The notes under the pieces are model-generated. The model was not told the origin of the DNA. It saw only the letters and a program-made list of their open reading frames with translations, and did not search any database. A stretch of 64,000 nt of DNA from NCBI RefSeq assembly GCF_032248455.1, contig NZ_JAVTTP010000001.1, forward strand, positions 1,548,501 to 1,612,500, written 5' to 3'. Below, piece by piece: positions 46,251 through 55,142 of this stretch (position 1 is the stretch's first letter; each line of letters begins with the position of its first letter). The translations under genes and the position numbers were made by a program. Origin of the DNA: Pricia mediterranea. Lineage in GTDB: Bacteria > Bacteroidota > Bacteroidia > Flavobacteriales > Flavobacteriaceae.

Positions 46251-49200
46251 ATGGATTTCGAGCAAGTTACAGAGGAACATATACTTAAAGGGATAGCAGA
46301 TTTTAATCAAAAAGGTATGCCTAATGGCTTTGGTCCATCTTCAACATATGACTTAGTATATGAAGGCAAAAGATATCCGCCAAAGGCCGTTATGGCTTAT
46401 GCCAATTATCACGCAATTGGTAGAAAAATAGAGAGATACTTTAAAGGCGGCCTTGGTACAGATTGTTTCAATGCTTTTGAGCGCAATGGGTTTGATGTTG
46501 TTCCTAAAAATGAAGATGCAGAAAGCTTAACCGTTAAAAAGGAATTTGCTAGGTGGTTACTGGAAAATGCTACAGTTAATTATCAACCGTATTACGGTAG
46601 AACAATTGATTCTGTAACCGCTAAATTAAATGAGATAAATGAATTTTTCGATAAAGATTTGTTCTCAGTTAACAAGAACAATTATAAGGAAATGATTTCT
46701 TATATCAAGTTTAAAAACGGCAAAAAAGAACGCATAAAAAATAGGGTATTCTATGATTATGACAGAAAACATGGTAAGGGAAGACCTATTGCTATCTTAG
46801 GTCATGAAAACTATTCAAAATTTTTAAATGCATACTTTTCTGGAAAGAATGATAATTATATAGATTTAGAAGAAGCTTTACAACCATTTATTAAAAAATA
46901 TAAAAGCATAATTACAAGCTTAGAAGACTACAGCGAAATTTATAAGTGGGAAGCAATACAAAACTTTCAAAATCATTGGGATTTAGAATCAACTAATTTT
47001 ATCTCAATGTTGGAAACTTCTTTCCCTGGAAATGAAAATTTATGGGCGGGAAGTCATTTCCTGCCCATAAATATGCTTAAAGAATTTGCCAACATCGATA
47101 AGGATACCGTAATAGAGGCCTTAAAAGATCTGCTAGACGAAAAACAGGATCTTCAGCAACGCATACCAGCTTATATCTCTGTCATGGACCGCCTACTTAA
47201 TAGTAATAATGAGTCTTCGGGGAGAAATGATAAATCACATTATCAGGACGCAAGGGCTATAAGTTTACTATTGGCTTTCAAATATCCTACTAAACATTCC
47301 TTGTTTAAATATAGTGTACTTAAAAAGTTCTGTGAAGAATTTGAATTAGAGTTTCCAAAGGCTGGGCATGTTGTACAGCAAATTTTGGTCAATAATGAAA
47401 TCAATCGAGCTGTAAAGAAGGTTCTTGTCAAGGATGATGAGCTTATTCAAATCCACCAAAATAGATTAACACCTCATTCTTTTAAGGAAGATGATGATAA
47501 CATTCTTACACAGGATTTTATTTATTCTGTTTTTGCTTATGATAATCCACAGGTGAAATATTATCTAGGTGGATCATTTTGGAGTGATGAAAAACCCAAA
47601 AGTCAAACTGAAAGATTTGTTAAAGAGGGTATTTGGGTGAATGGTTATAAGGATAAGTTTACTGAATTTGTAAATGCAATTCCTGTAGGTAGTCAAATAG
47701 CTCTTAAAAGCACCCACAAAAGAAATAATATTCTAGAAATCTTTAATGTAGGTACAGTTTTAAAAAATTATAATGACGGACAAAAACTTGATGTGGAATG
47801 GAAAACAGATTTTAATTCGTTCAAGTTGCCCTTTACAGGTGGTTACTGGGAAACTATTGTTGAAGTAACAGATTCCGACCATATAGATCAAATATTTAAT
47901 CCCAATTTAAAAGCTATGAACATTAGTTCTATGGATATAAAAATTCCATCTAAAAAAATTCCACTAAACCAAATACTTTATGGTCCTCCTGGAACTGGTA
48001 AAACTTATAATACGGTAAATCTTGCCTTAGAAATATGTGGGGAGACGATTCAAGGTTTAGACAGAAAGGCGATTAAGAGAATGTATGATGAAAAGATAAT
48101 GGAAGCTCAAATAATCTTTTCCACCTTTCATCAAAGTATGTCTTATGAAGATTTTATAGAAGGTATAAAACCTATAGAACCCGAAAAAGATGGAGACCCT
48201 GTTATCTATACAGTAATAGAAGGCATCTTTAAAAAAGCTTGTATTGAAGCTTCATTCAATTTTGCACTAGATAATAATGATACAGAAACTGATAAGGTTT
48301 TAGATTTCTCTTTGGCATACGATAATTTCATTCAGAAATTAGAAGAGAGATTAGCTTCTGAAAGCGAGGTTGAACTTGAAATTAAAAATGGCGGTAAAGT
48401 ATATGTTGATAGTATTTCTTCACAAGGTAATATTCAAATTAAACATTTAGAGGGATTAAGAACATATACCGTATCCAAAACCAGGCTTTCGAAATTGCAA
48501 AAGGCAATTACCAATTTAGATGAAATCTCTAATATAAATGATTCATTTAGAGCGATTATAGGCGGTAGTAACTCAACTGCTTACTGGTCGGTTCTTAATG
48601 CCATTCAGAAAGAAAATCATTTTGAGAATAATTTAAACAACATAGAACGAAAGTACTCGCCAGAAGAAAAAAGAGAGGCAGTTAAAGAATTAGATAAAAA
48701 TATATATAAAGGCAATACCGGCAAACCTATTGTGCTGATTATAGATGAAATCAACAGGGGTAACGTTTCAGCTATATTTGGCGAATTGATAACACTAATA
48801 GAAAAAGATAAAAGACTTGGTGCCGATGAAGCATTACTGGCACAATTACCCTATAGTAAGGAATATTTTGGGGTGCCGCCAAACCTGTATATCATAGGTA
48901 CTATGAATACTGCTGATAGAAGTGTGGAAGCCTTAGATTCAGCGCTAAGAAGAAGGTTCAGTTTTACAGAAATGCCGCCATTACCAGAATGTATTAGAGA
49001 ATACGGAAGTGCTGATGATGGAAATATAGATGATATTGATTTGGTTAGACTTCTGCAAACCATCAACAATCGTATTGAAAAGTTGTTGGATAAAGACCAT
49101 GCTATAGGACATAGTTACTTTCTTAAAATAAAATACTTGAAAGGCCTCAAAGCAGTTTTTGCCAATAAGGTTATTCCTTTATTGCAAGAATACTTTTTTG

Positions 49201-49400
49201 GGGATTACGGTAAAATTGGGTTGGTTATGGGTTCTGGATTTGTAGAATCAGTCCAAGGTGATAATGATGAAAAATTTTTTGCACCTTTTGAAGATTACGA
49301 ATTAGGTTCATTAGTAGAGCGAAAAGTATATAGAATAAAAGATGCTAAAAAAATGAGCAATGAGGAATTTAAAAAAGCGCTACTGCAACTTTTAGGATAG
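46251..49400 (+). CDS. mcrB: McrB-type GTPase/ATPase of a type IV restriction system
   Basis: 1049 aa, more than twice E. coli McrB. The AAA+ motor is C-terminal: Walker A YGPPGTGKT at about 579, Walker B VLIIDEINRGNVSAIFGEL, sensor MNTADRSVEALDSALRRRF. The first 550 residues hold DNA-reader modules, including PNGFGPSSTYDLVYEGKRYPPKAV (ScoMcrA-like head) and an EVE-like region (GIWVNGYKDKFTEFVNAIPVGSQIALKS). It recognises modified DNA and drives McrC, encoded 4 bp downstream. Confidence 0.88.
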   Translation: MDFEQVTEEHILKGIADFNQKGMPNGFGPSSTYDLVYEGKRYPPKAVMAYANYHAIGRKIERYFKGGLGTDCFNAFERNGFDVVPKNEDAESLTVKKEFARWLLENATVNYQPYYGRTIDSVTAKLNEINEFFDKDLFSVNKNNYKEMISYIKFKNGKKERIKNRVFYDYDRKHGKGRPIAILGHENYSKFLNAYFSGKNDNYIDLEEALQPFIKKYKSIITSLEDYSEIYKWEAIQNFQNHWDLESTNFISMLETSFPGNENLWAGSHFLPINMLKEFANIDKDTVIEALKDLLDEKQDLQQRIPAYISVMDRLLNSNNESSGRNDKSHYQDARAISLLLAFKYPTKHSLFKYSVLKKFCEEFELEFPKAGHVVQQILVNNEINRAVKKVLVKDDELIQIHQNRLTPHSFKEDDDNILTQDFIYSVFAYDNPQVKYYLGGSFWSDEKPKSQTERFVKEGIWVNGYKDKFTEFVNAIPVGSQIALKSTHKRNNILEIFNVGTVLKNYNDGQKLDVEWKTDFNSFKLPFTGGYWETIVEVTDSDHIDQIFNPNLKAMNISSMDIKIPSKKIPLNQILYGPPGTGKTYNTVNLALEICGETIQGLDRKAIKRMYDEKIMEAQIIFSTFHQSMSYEDFIEGIKPIEPEKDGDPVIYTVIEGIFKKACIEASFNFALDNNDTETDKVLDFSLAYDNFIQKLEERLASESEVELEIKNGGKVYVDSISSQGNIQIKHLEGLRTYTVSKTRLSKLQKAITNLDEISNINDSFRAIIGGSNSTAYWSVLNAIQKENHFENNLNNIERKYSPEEKREAVKELDKNIYKGNTGKPIVLIIDEINRGNVSAIFGELITLIEKDKRLGADEALLAQLPYSKEYFGVPPNLYIIGTMNTADRSVEALDSALRRRFSFTEMPPLPECIREYGSADDGNIDDIDLVRLLQTINNRIEKLLDKDHAIGHSYFLKIKYLKGLKAVFANKVIPLLQEYFFGDYGKIGLVMGSGFVESVQGDNDEKFFAPFEDYELGSLVERKVYRIKDAKKMSNEEFKKALLQLLG

Positions 49401-49404
49401 AAAA

Positions 49405-50658
49405 TTGAACAAGAACAACCACATCATTGTATTTGAACATGAGATTCTAAGAATAGATAGAGGAGAAAAAAGGCTATCTGAAACTCAGTTAAAATCATTG
49501 CACCAATTTTATGGAGAGTCTGGTGTGCCCTATTATTCTTTGGTTCATAATGGCGTAAAGTTTTGTGAATACGTTGGGGTATTAAAAGTAGGAGACACTT
49601 TAATTGAAATCTTGCCAAAGATTGACAGAAGTATCACCGCATCTGAAGAGAGCTGGCGGAAGGTTTTAATAGATATGTTGCATGCCGTTGGTCTATTCCA
49701 ATTGAAAGCACCTACATCTGGCAGTCTCAAATTAAAAACGAATTCAATTCTTGATTTATATTTTGAACTCTTTGTGAGTGAGTTAAAATACTTACTTCGA
49801 CAAGGACTTGTCAAAAAATATAGAAAATCCGAAGGCAATAGTACGAGTCTAAAAGGCAACCTCAAATTTAGTAAGCATATAAATCAAAACTTGGTGCATC
49901 AAGAGCGGTTTTACATTCAATATACGACCTATGAAACCAATCATCAACTGCATTGTATTCTGTACAAAGCCTTAAAACTATTAGTTCATATAAACACCAA
50001 TGAAAGTATACAAGGCAGTCTCAAGTCTTTAGAATTAGATTTTCCAGAAATGCCCGATATAAAGGTCTCCGAAGCAACTTTTAATAAGGTAGTTTTGAAC
50101 CGTAAAACACAGGGTTACGAAAAAGCGATTCAAATAGCCCGTTTGTTATTATTGAATTATCACCCGGATGTAAGTAGGGGCTCCAATCATATATTAGCCC
50201 TAATGTTTGATATGAACTTATTATGGGAACAATTTGTCTATGCCAGTTTGAGAAGACATAAAAAAATAGAAACGACCATAGCTGCACAGAACACAAAGAA
50301 TTTTTGGAAGCCTACCGCTGGGTATAATTCAAGAATGAAACCAGATATTGTATTGAACAAGGGTAAAGAAAACTGTGTTGTTCTGGATACAAAATGGAAG
50401 AATATCAAGAACTATAATCCATCGCCAGAAGATTTACGGCAAATGTTCGCTTATATGAAATATTATAAGGCCAAGAAAGTTGCCTTAGTATACCCTGGCG
50501 TAAATAACAGCTTAAGTTATGGTCATTATTATGATCACTTAAATGCTCATGATGACAAATTGGGAGTAGAGGAATGTAGTGTTATTTCATTAGCCTATAA
50601 TACCAATGTAAAGGAATGGCAAAAAGATATAAATAGTCAAATTGAAAAGTGGGCTTAA
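49405..50658 (+). CDS. mcrC: McrC nuclease subunit
   Basis: 417 aa from a TTG start at 49405, 4 bp after the mcrB stop; no ATG fits before the conserved N-terminus (NNHIIVFEHEILRI). The family motifs are VGVLKVGDTLIEILPKID, the central EGNSTSLKGNLKFSKHI, and the C-terminal PD-(D/E)XK nuclease (SRMKPDIVL, VVLDTKWKN). McrC cleaves DNA when the McrB motor translocates. It is the last gene of the operon and converges on a phosphoesterase gene. Confidence 0.9.
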   Translation: MNKNNHIIVFEHEILRIDRGEKRLSETQLKSLHQFYGESGVPYYSLVHNGVKFCEYVGVLKVGDTLIEILPKIDRSITASEESWRKVLIDMLHAVGLFQLKAPTSGSLKLKTNSILDLYFELFVSELKYLLRQGLVKKYRKSEGNSTSLKGNLKFSKHINQNLVHQERFYIQYTTYETNHQLHCILYKALKLLVHINTNESIQGSLKSLELDFPEMPDIKVSEATFNKVVLNRKTQGYEKAIQIARLLLLNYHPDVSRGSNHILALMFDMNLLWEQFVYASLRRHKKIETTIAAQNTKNFWKPTAGYNSRMKPDIVLNKGKENCVVLDTKWKNIKNYNPSPEDLRQMFAYMKYYKAKKVALVYPGVNNSLSYGHYYDHLNAHDDKLGVEECSVISLAYNTNVKEWQKDINSQIEKWA

Positions 50659-50674
50659 GTTGTTTTTTCAACCA

Positions 50675-51439
50675 TTATACAATTTCAACAAAGCAATCCC
50701 TCGAAAAATCTAGATGCTCATTCAAATCAAGATATCCCAATTGGTTGCTAAGCATGGTAGTACCTCCTAGTTTGATACCGTTGCCAAGGTTCCTATGCAC
50801 ATGGCCGTAAATCCAGTAATCAATATTTGATTTTGTTATATAATCGGTTTTATCAACAATAAAGGCATCGTTAAGCAAACTGCCCTTGAATTCTGGGGAA
50901 TTACACAATGGCGTTGGTAAATGATGGGTAACCACAACCGTTTTACCGCTATGATTTTCGAGGCTTTGATTCAAAAAATCAAAAGCCTCCGCATGAAGCT
51001 GATTGAAATCATCGACGCTCAGCCGTCTATCACCCATTCTTATTTTATAGAAGTCATTGACCCCTCTAGATACCGAATTTCTATTTTCAGCATGTACATG
51101 GCTCCAAAATGTAGAAAAAAGTAGCGTTAGGTCGTCTATACGTACAGAATGATTATTTAGAAAGAACACGTTAGGCTGCAACTCCCATTTAAAAGGCTCT
51201 TTATGCAAAGCCAAATCATATCCGCCATAGTATTCATGATTACCGGCTATAACATAGGTTTGATTGTAATGGTCAGATGCCCATTTAAAAAAATCAAGAT
51301 GTTCAAAATCATTTCCTAGATAATAGGTATCACCAGCAACAATGAGAATCTCCCCTGAAGGTATTAAAGAGTTATTCGCTAGCCATCTTTTGTTTTTGGC
51401 AAACTCTAAGTGCAGATCGGAGCAGTATTGAATTCTCAC
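50675..51439 (-). CDS. Calcineurin-like metallophosphoesterase
   Basis: 254 aa. The full set of di-metal motifs is visible: YCSDLHLEF, LIVAGDTYYLGND, IAGNHEYYGG, VVVTHHLPTP and WIYGHVHRN. It is soluble, without a signal peptide. Family members hydrolyse phosphodiesters, including nucleotide second messengers and DNA ends. It converges on mcrC with 16 bp between stops and is the last gene before the right boundary of the island. The substrate is unknown. Confidence 0.88.
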   Translation of the reverse strand: MRIQYCSDLHLEFAKNKRWLANNSLIPSGEILIVAGDTYYLGNDFEHLDFFKWASDHYNQTYVIAGNHEYYGGYDLALHKEPFKWELQPNVFFLNNHSVRIDDLTLLFSTFWSHVHAENRNSVSRGVNDFYKIRMGDRRLSVDDFNQLHAEAFDFLNQSLENHSGKTVVVTHHLPTPLCNSPEFKGSLLNDAFIVDKTDYITKSNIDYWIYGHVHRNLGNGIKLGGTTMLSNQLGYLDLNEHLDFSRDCFVEIV

Positions 51440-51562
51440 TATATTTCAATTTAGAAAAAGAAAAGTAAGAAGATAAATTGATTTTATTTCATTTAACAAT
51501 GAATGCAAATATCAATTGTAGGGTATTGTAAAATGCTGTAAAGAAGTAAAAAAGAGGCAAAA

Positions 51563-51584
51563 ATGCAGCACGATTGCAGCACGC
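51563..51584. repeat. Paired 11-bp repeat at the right end of the island
   Basis: ATGCAGCACGA followed by TTGCAGCACGC, near-identical to 28452-28473 at the left end and in the same orientation. Interpreted as arm-type integrase sites. Confidence 0.6.
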
Positions 51585-51640
51585 TGATTAACTTTTATTT
51601 AACATTACCATTTTTATAACATTGAATATCAAATACTTAT

Positions 51641-51670
51641 AAATAAAAAAGCCTCGAAAAATCGAGGCTT
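51641..51670 (-). terminator. Rho-independent terminator next to the tRNA-Asp fragment
   Basis: Nine-bp perfect stem AAGCCTCGA / TCGAGGCTT (51649-51657 and 51662-51670) with an AAAA loop. A T-rich stretch follows on the minus strand. Same position relative to the tRNA end as the left terminator. Confidence 0.65.
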
Positions 51671-51672
51671 AA

Positions 51673-51718
51673 GCGGTCTGGACGGGACTCGAACCCGCGA
51701 CCCCCTGCGTGACAGGCT
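51673..51718 (-). other. 3' fragment of tRNA-Asp (GTC) at the attachment site
   Basis: Read on the minus strand, the fragment holds the end of the anticodon arm (GCCTGTCACGCAGG, anticodon GTC), the T arm (GGGTTCGAGTCCC) and the acceptor strand to ACCGC. The D arm and 5' half are missing. No intact copy is in the window. It shares 15 bases with the left core. Confidence 0.8.
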
Positions 51719-51832
51719 TCCCGTATACTGTTTATCACAGCCTATTTTGATATTTTACACTTTCTATTTTACTGTTTATCAATATTTTAATATTTTATGT
51801 ATTCATTTGAATTCAATTAGCCTCAACTATTT

Positions 51833-51854
51833 TCGAGAGTAAATCGAGAGTAGA
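51833..51854. repeat. Paired 11-bp repeat upstream of the second integrase
   Basis: TCGAGAGTAAA followed by TCGAGAGTAGA. Same 11-bp period as the first element's sites but a different sequence, matching a different integrase. Confidence 0.55.
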
Positions 51855-51894
51855 AATCAAATGGAATCGCTATCTTACATCCAAAATTGAGCTA

Positions 51895-53157
51895 ATGGCC
51901 AAGATAAGACTAATTCTCGACACTCGCACTCGGTCAAAAAGCCGGAAATCGGGACTCTACCCCGTAGTCCTAAAAATTATCCACCATAAGGTTGGTTTGA
52001 TTTATATGGGCGTGCGTACCTCAAAATCCGGATGGGACGATAAATATCACCAATTGCGCAAATCGGCTTATGAGAATAGGAATTTGAACTGTGATGATGA
52101 AAACAGACGGCTAAATGGGAAATTCTATCAAGCGAAAAGTGTCGTGGATGAATTGGGGGATAGTGTCGAGCATTTGGATGTCAAACGATTGAGGGAATAT
52201 ATAGAAAAAGCTTGGGACGAAAATCCAAATTCGGAGCTTAAAAAGAAAGTTGAAAATGAAATTTCCCTGGAAACGTGGGGCCAAAGATTGATACAGAGGA
52301 AACGGGCCGCAAATCTTCCGAATACGGCTAAATGGCTCCGTGGCGGAATTAATGCCATTGTTTCGTTCAATGACGGAAATGATATCATGTTATTTGATAT
52401 TACCGTAAGTTTTCTAAAGGACTTCGAGGCGTATCACCTGAGCAAGGGGAATTCCAAAAACACCATCAGCATCTATCTTCGGGCTGTCCGTTCAATTTAC
52501 AACAGTGCAATTTCGGAAGATCGGTTTACCCCTCTAAAGAATGTGTTCCAGCACTATAAAGTCCCGAGAACCAAACGTACCAAGAAAAGGGCATTGTTAA
52601 AAGAGGAACTCCGGAAAATCAAAGCATTGAAATATCCTGAGGGTACGGTGATGTGGCATGCATATAATTATCTTTTTATAATGTTCTACTGCAGGGGAAT
52701 GAATTTTATCGATTTGGTCAAGATAAAAACAAAGGATTTTAAGGATGGTAGGTTATCCTATGGCCGAAGCAAGACCGGTGAGCCGTTTTCCATATCTATT
52801 CCAAATGACCTTCAGAAAATAATGCAATATTACATTGAACGAAAAAAACCGAATGAATATCTTTTCCCCAACTATAATGATGGTAGCACCGAACAATTTC
52901 AAAAGTACAAATCCCAACGTCGAAGAATGAACGAACGCCTAAAGCTCATGGCGGAGGATGCAGGTATTACAACGGAGCTAACAACCTACTCCATCCGACA
53001 TTCTTGGGCCACAATAGCGAAGTACACCGGAATTTCCACAGCCCTGATAAGCGAAGGCTTGGGCCATAGTTCCGTGAAAACTACGGAGGTATATCTAAAG
53101 GATTTTGAGAATGCCGCTTTGGATGAAATTACGGAGAAGGTCGCTTCCATAATATAA
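51895..53157 (+). CDS. Second tyrosine-type integrase
   Basis: 420 aa. Arm-DNA-binding domain (GLYPVVLKIIHHKVGLIYMGVRTSKSGWDDKYHQ), SAM-like domain with SKNTISIYLRAVRSIYN, then the catalytic domain: R in FYCRGMNFIDL, H-x-x-R in YSIRHSWAT, LGHSSVKTTEVYL with the tyrosine. It is not closely similar to the 28476 integrase. It lies 176 bp right of the tRNA-Asp fragment and reads away from it, so it probably belongs to another element whose far end is outside the window or lost. Confidence 0.92.
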   Translation: MAKIRLILDTRTRSKSRKSGLYPVVLKIIHHKVGLIYMGVRTSKSGWDDKYHQLRKSAYENRNLNCDDENRRLNGKFYQAKSVVDELGDSVEHLDVKRLREYIEKAWDENPNSELKKKVENEISLETWGQRLIQRKRAANLPNTAKWLRGGINAIVSFNDGNDIMLFDITVSFLKDFEAYHLSKGNSKNTISIYLRAVRSIYNSAISEDRFTPLKNVFQHYKVPRTKRTKKRALLKEELRKIKALKYPEGTVMWHAYNYLFIMFYCRGMNFIDLVKIKTKDFKDGRLSYGRSKTGEPFSISIPNDLQKIMQYYIERKKPNEYLFPNYNDGSTEQFQKYKSQRRRMNERLKLMAEDAGITTELTTYSIRHSWATIAKYTGISTALISEGLGHSSVKTTEVYLKDFENAALDEITEKVASII

Positions 53158-53256
53158 CATCGTTCGGGCGATTTCATAGAAACCTATTTCGATGAGCTGG
53201 TTCGAAATACTATAATCCAGCCTAGGCATCTTATTTCCATTTTTCCCAGTTCATCG

Positions 53257-53517
53257 TTACTCTACCTTAATCCTTTCCCAGCCGTGTCGGGGCACGTTCT
53301 CGTACCTATCTACATCCATCAGCATTAGAACATACCTGCTTGGGTAACGATAGCAAAGTTTTAGGTAATATTGGCTGGCCTCCAGGTACCATCCCTTCAT
53401 TCCGAGAGGTTTCTGGGTCACTTTCATATTTTCAAGGGCCTGTTCATAGCGATGCCTACCGATTTCCTTTAAAAGTTTTCGGATTGTCTTTAGGTCATAA
53501 TTGCGGTAAATTATCAT
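53257..53517 (-). CDS. Hypothetical small protein
   Basis: 86 aa, basic and aromatic-rich: MKGWYLEASQYYLKLCYRYPSRYVLMLMDVDRYENVPRHGW. No signal peptide or known motif. ATG at 53517 is clear and no larger gene overlaps. Family not recognised. Confidence 0.5.
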   Translation of the reverse strand: MIIYRNYDLKTIRKLLKEIGRHRYEQALENMKVTQKPLGMKGWYLEASQYYLKLCYRYPSRYVLMLMDVDRYENVPRHGWERIKVE

Positions 53518-53573
53518 AGCAATAGGATTTAATCCAAAATTATGGAATTAATCCAATACCACATATTGCTAAC

Positions 53574-53762
53574 TCAACTTTTAGTGGGTTTATAGACCAG
53601 CATTTTTTTGGTGTCTGACCAAAGCAGAAAGCGTGGCACAGTAACGGCTACAAAACGCGGATAGTTGAAGGCGCAGTTTGGGCAGAGAGAGCTAGTGCTC
53701 AAACTTGATGTCTCTTCCATTTTATTGCACTCGATAAAATTAGAACAAGGTGCCCTGCTCAT
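53574..53762 (-). CDS. Small possible zinc-ribbon protein next to SRAP gene
   Basis: 62 aa. Two cysteine pairs (CSNFIEC and CPNC) suggest a zinc site, followed by an aromatic tail. It starts inside the SRAP gene end (TAATG-like overlap of 23 bp), which suggests coupling. A shorter start at 53720 (MEETSSLS) is possible. No family recognised. Confidence 0.4.
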   Translation of the reverse strand: MSRAPCSNFIECNKMEETSSLSTSSLCPNCAFNYPRFVAVTVPRFLLWSDTKKMLVYKPTKS

Positions 53763-54465
53763 TAATTTCGGGATAATTCACTCGTTCGATTGCCCGGGGT
53801 GTATTATGGTCGATACCCTTTTTATACATATCTCTGGTCACGCTGTAGGCTTCAAATTCCTTATTCGTGAAACCTGATTTCATTAGTTCCTTTACGTGCG
53901 GCTCCTGCAAATCCGGTTGGAGCCATTCCTCTTCGAAATCCTTATCAAGGACCAAGGGCATCCTTCTTTTTTTATTGTGTACTTCGGCAAAAAAGTCGTT
54001 GGCCTCAACGGTCAGGATAGTGGTGCTATATAGGCCATTATCCATTTCGGAGTACAGGCCAGCAAAGAAAAAAATACCATCATTCTTGTAGTGGCAGAAG
54101 TAGGGATAGGCAACCCCCTTGTGATGATGGGGCTCGAAGAATCCCGAAGCCGCGATCAGGCACCTATTGGTCAAGGGAAACTCCTTGAAGGAGCGTTTCT
54201 CGAAGATACTTTCCGACCGGGCGTTGTTGGTATAATTTTTCTTTAGAAAGCTATTTATATCCCGGCTCATGGCCCAAGAAGGGACCAGGCCCCATATAGC
54301 GGGAACGATTTTATCATTTTCCTGCTGTGGAACGATGTACAGGTTATGGTGGGTAAAAGCCGATTGATAATAATATGGTTCGTACACTTCGGGATTCGCG
54401 AACTTTCTTCGGATTCTGGCCTCTACCTCGTCGTATTTTTTGTCAAGCGTTGTTGTATAGCACAT
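53740..54465 (-). CDS. SOS response-associated peptidase (SRAP, HMCES/YedK family)
   Basis: 241 aa. The catalytic cysteine is residue 2 after Met removal (MCYTTT). NNARSESIFEKRSF binds the DNA backbone, SGFFEP carries the conserved glutamate, and HNKKRRMPLVL the histidine. SRAP proteins crosslink covalently to abasic sites in single-stranded DNA and protect them. Family members occur in both core genomes and mobile elements. It lies 1.3 kb beyond the second integrase. Confidence 0.93.
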   Translation of the reverse strand: MCYTTTLDKKYDEVEARIRRKFANPEVYEPYYYQSAFTHHNLYIVPQQENDKIVPAIWGLVPSWAMSRDINSFLKKNYTNNARSESIFEKRSFKEFPLTNRCLIAASGFFEPHHHKGVAYPYFCHYKNDGIFFFAGLYSEMDNGLYSTTILTVEANDFFAEVHNKKRRMPLVLDKDFEEEWLQPDLQEPHVKELMKSGFTNKEFEAYSVTRDMYKKGIDHNTPRAIERVNYPEINEQGTLF

Positions 54466-54717
54466 ATTAGAAAATTACTGCTCGTGCTCGAATTTACCAA
54501 AATAAACACCGAACTACCAAATTTGAATAAGGCTATTGTAGGACTGTCTGTCAAGTAAAGTGGTGGCCGAGACTTAGACATAAATTAAGATTCTTGGCCC
54601 AATCAGCGACCATTTTGTTGCTAGTAATAATATCAAAAAATTACGTTTACCAAAATTGTTTAATATTTCGTAATTTAGAAATATCAATTATCTGTTTAAC
54701 AGCAACATATATTTATT

Positions 54718-55137
54718 ATGGACGTAATACTACCAAAAGATTTACAATTGCGAGAAAATGCAGACGAAGAATTTCAGTACTGCATCAATGAGCTAGAATC
54801 GCATACAATTTTACCTATAACAATAACAAACATTGGTGGTGAAATAATTATCAAAGAATACTGTCTACGGTACCCGCCTGAGTGGGGCAAAATTGTTGAG
54901 TGCAAAGAAAATCGAAAAAACCCTATCAATCTCAAAATAAAAACCTCCGCTGAATTTACAATATCGTTCGTTATTCCTGAATTTGAAACATCAATAGGAA
55001 TATTTGGTATTAAAATTTACGATACTGAAAGCCAATGGGATACTAGGTTCAAAATTTTCAGTCCACCTTCTCTCATGTCCGAAGGAGAAGAATCAAATAT
55101 TAATTACAGATCTGATTATTATCTAAAAAATATGTAG
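54718..55137 (+). CDS. Hypothetical beta-rich protein
   Basis: 139 aa, soluble, acidic N-terminus. Alternating strands (TILPITITNIGGEIIIKEYCLRY, LKIKTSAEFTISFVIPEF) suggest an immunoglobulin-like or PEGA-type fold. It is 5 bp from a two-TM gene and probably co-transcribed with it. Low GC compared with the flanking chromosome. Family not recognised. Confidence 0.5.
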   Translation: MDVILPKDLQLRENADEEFQYCINELESHTILPITITNIGGEIIIKEYCLRYPPEWGKIVECKENRKNPINLKIKTSAEFTISFVIPEFETSIGIFGIKIYDTESQWDTRFKIFSPPSLMSEGEESNINYRSDYYLKNM

Positions 55138-55142
55138 ACACA

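Larger units (their letters stand above)
28323..51687. mobile_element. Integrated mobilizable island (about 23.4 kb) carrying defence genes
   Basis: Direct repeats of GCGGTCTGGACGGGA from tRNA-Asp bound the region. An integrase gene starts just inside the left end, reading inward. Paired 11-bp repeats of near-identical sequence occur just inside both ends (28452-28473 and 51563-51584). The interior is AT-rich and holds mobilisation, toxin-antitoxin, nuclease and defence genes. No complete conjugation apparatus or relaxase was found, so transfer would need a helper or has been lost. Confidence 0.72.
51440..51894. other. Right boundary of the island and left boundary of a second element
   Basis: 455 non-coding bases. 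In order: arm-type repeats (51563-51584), terminator (51649-51670), tRNA-Asp fragment (51673-51718), and a different repeat pair (51833-51854) before the second integrase. Confidence 0.7.
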
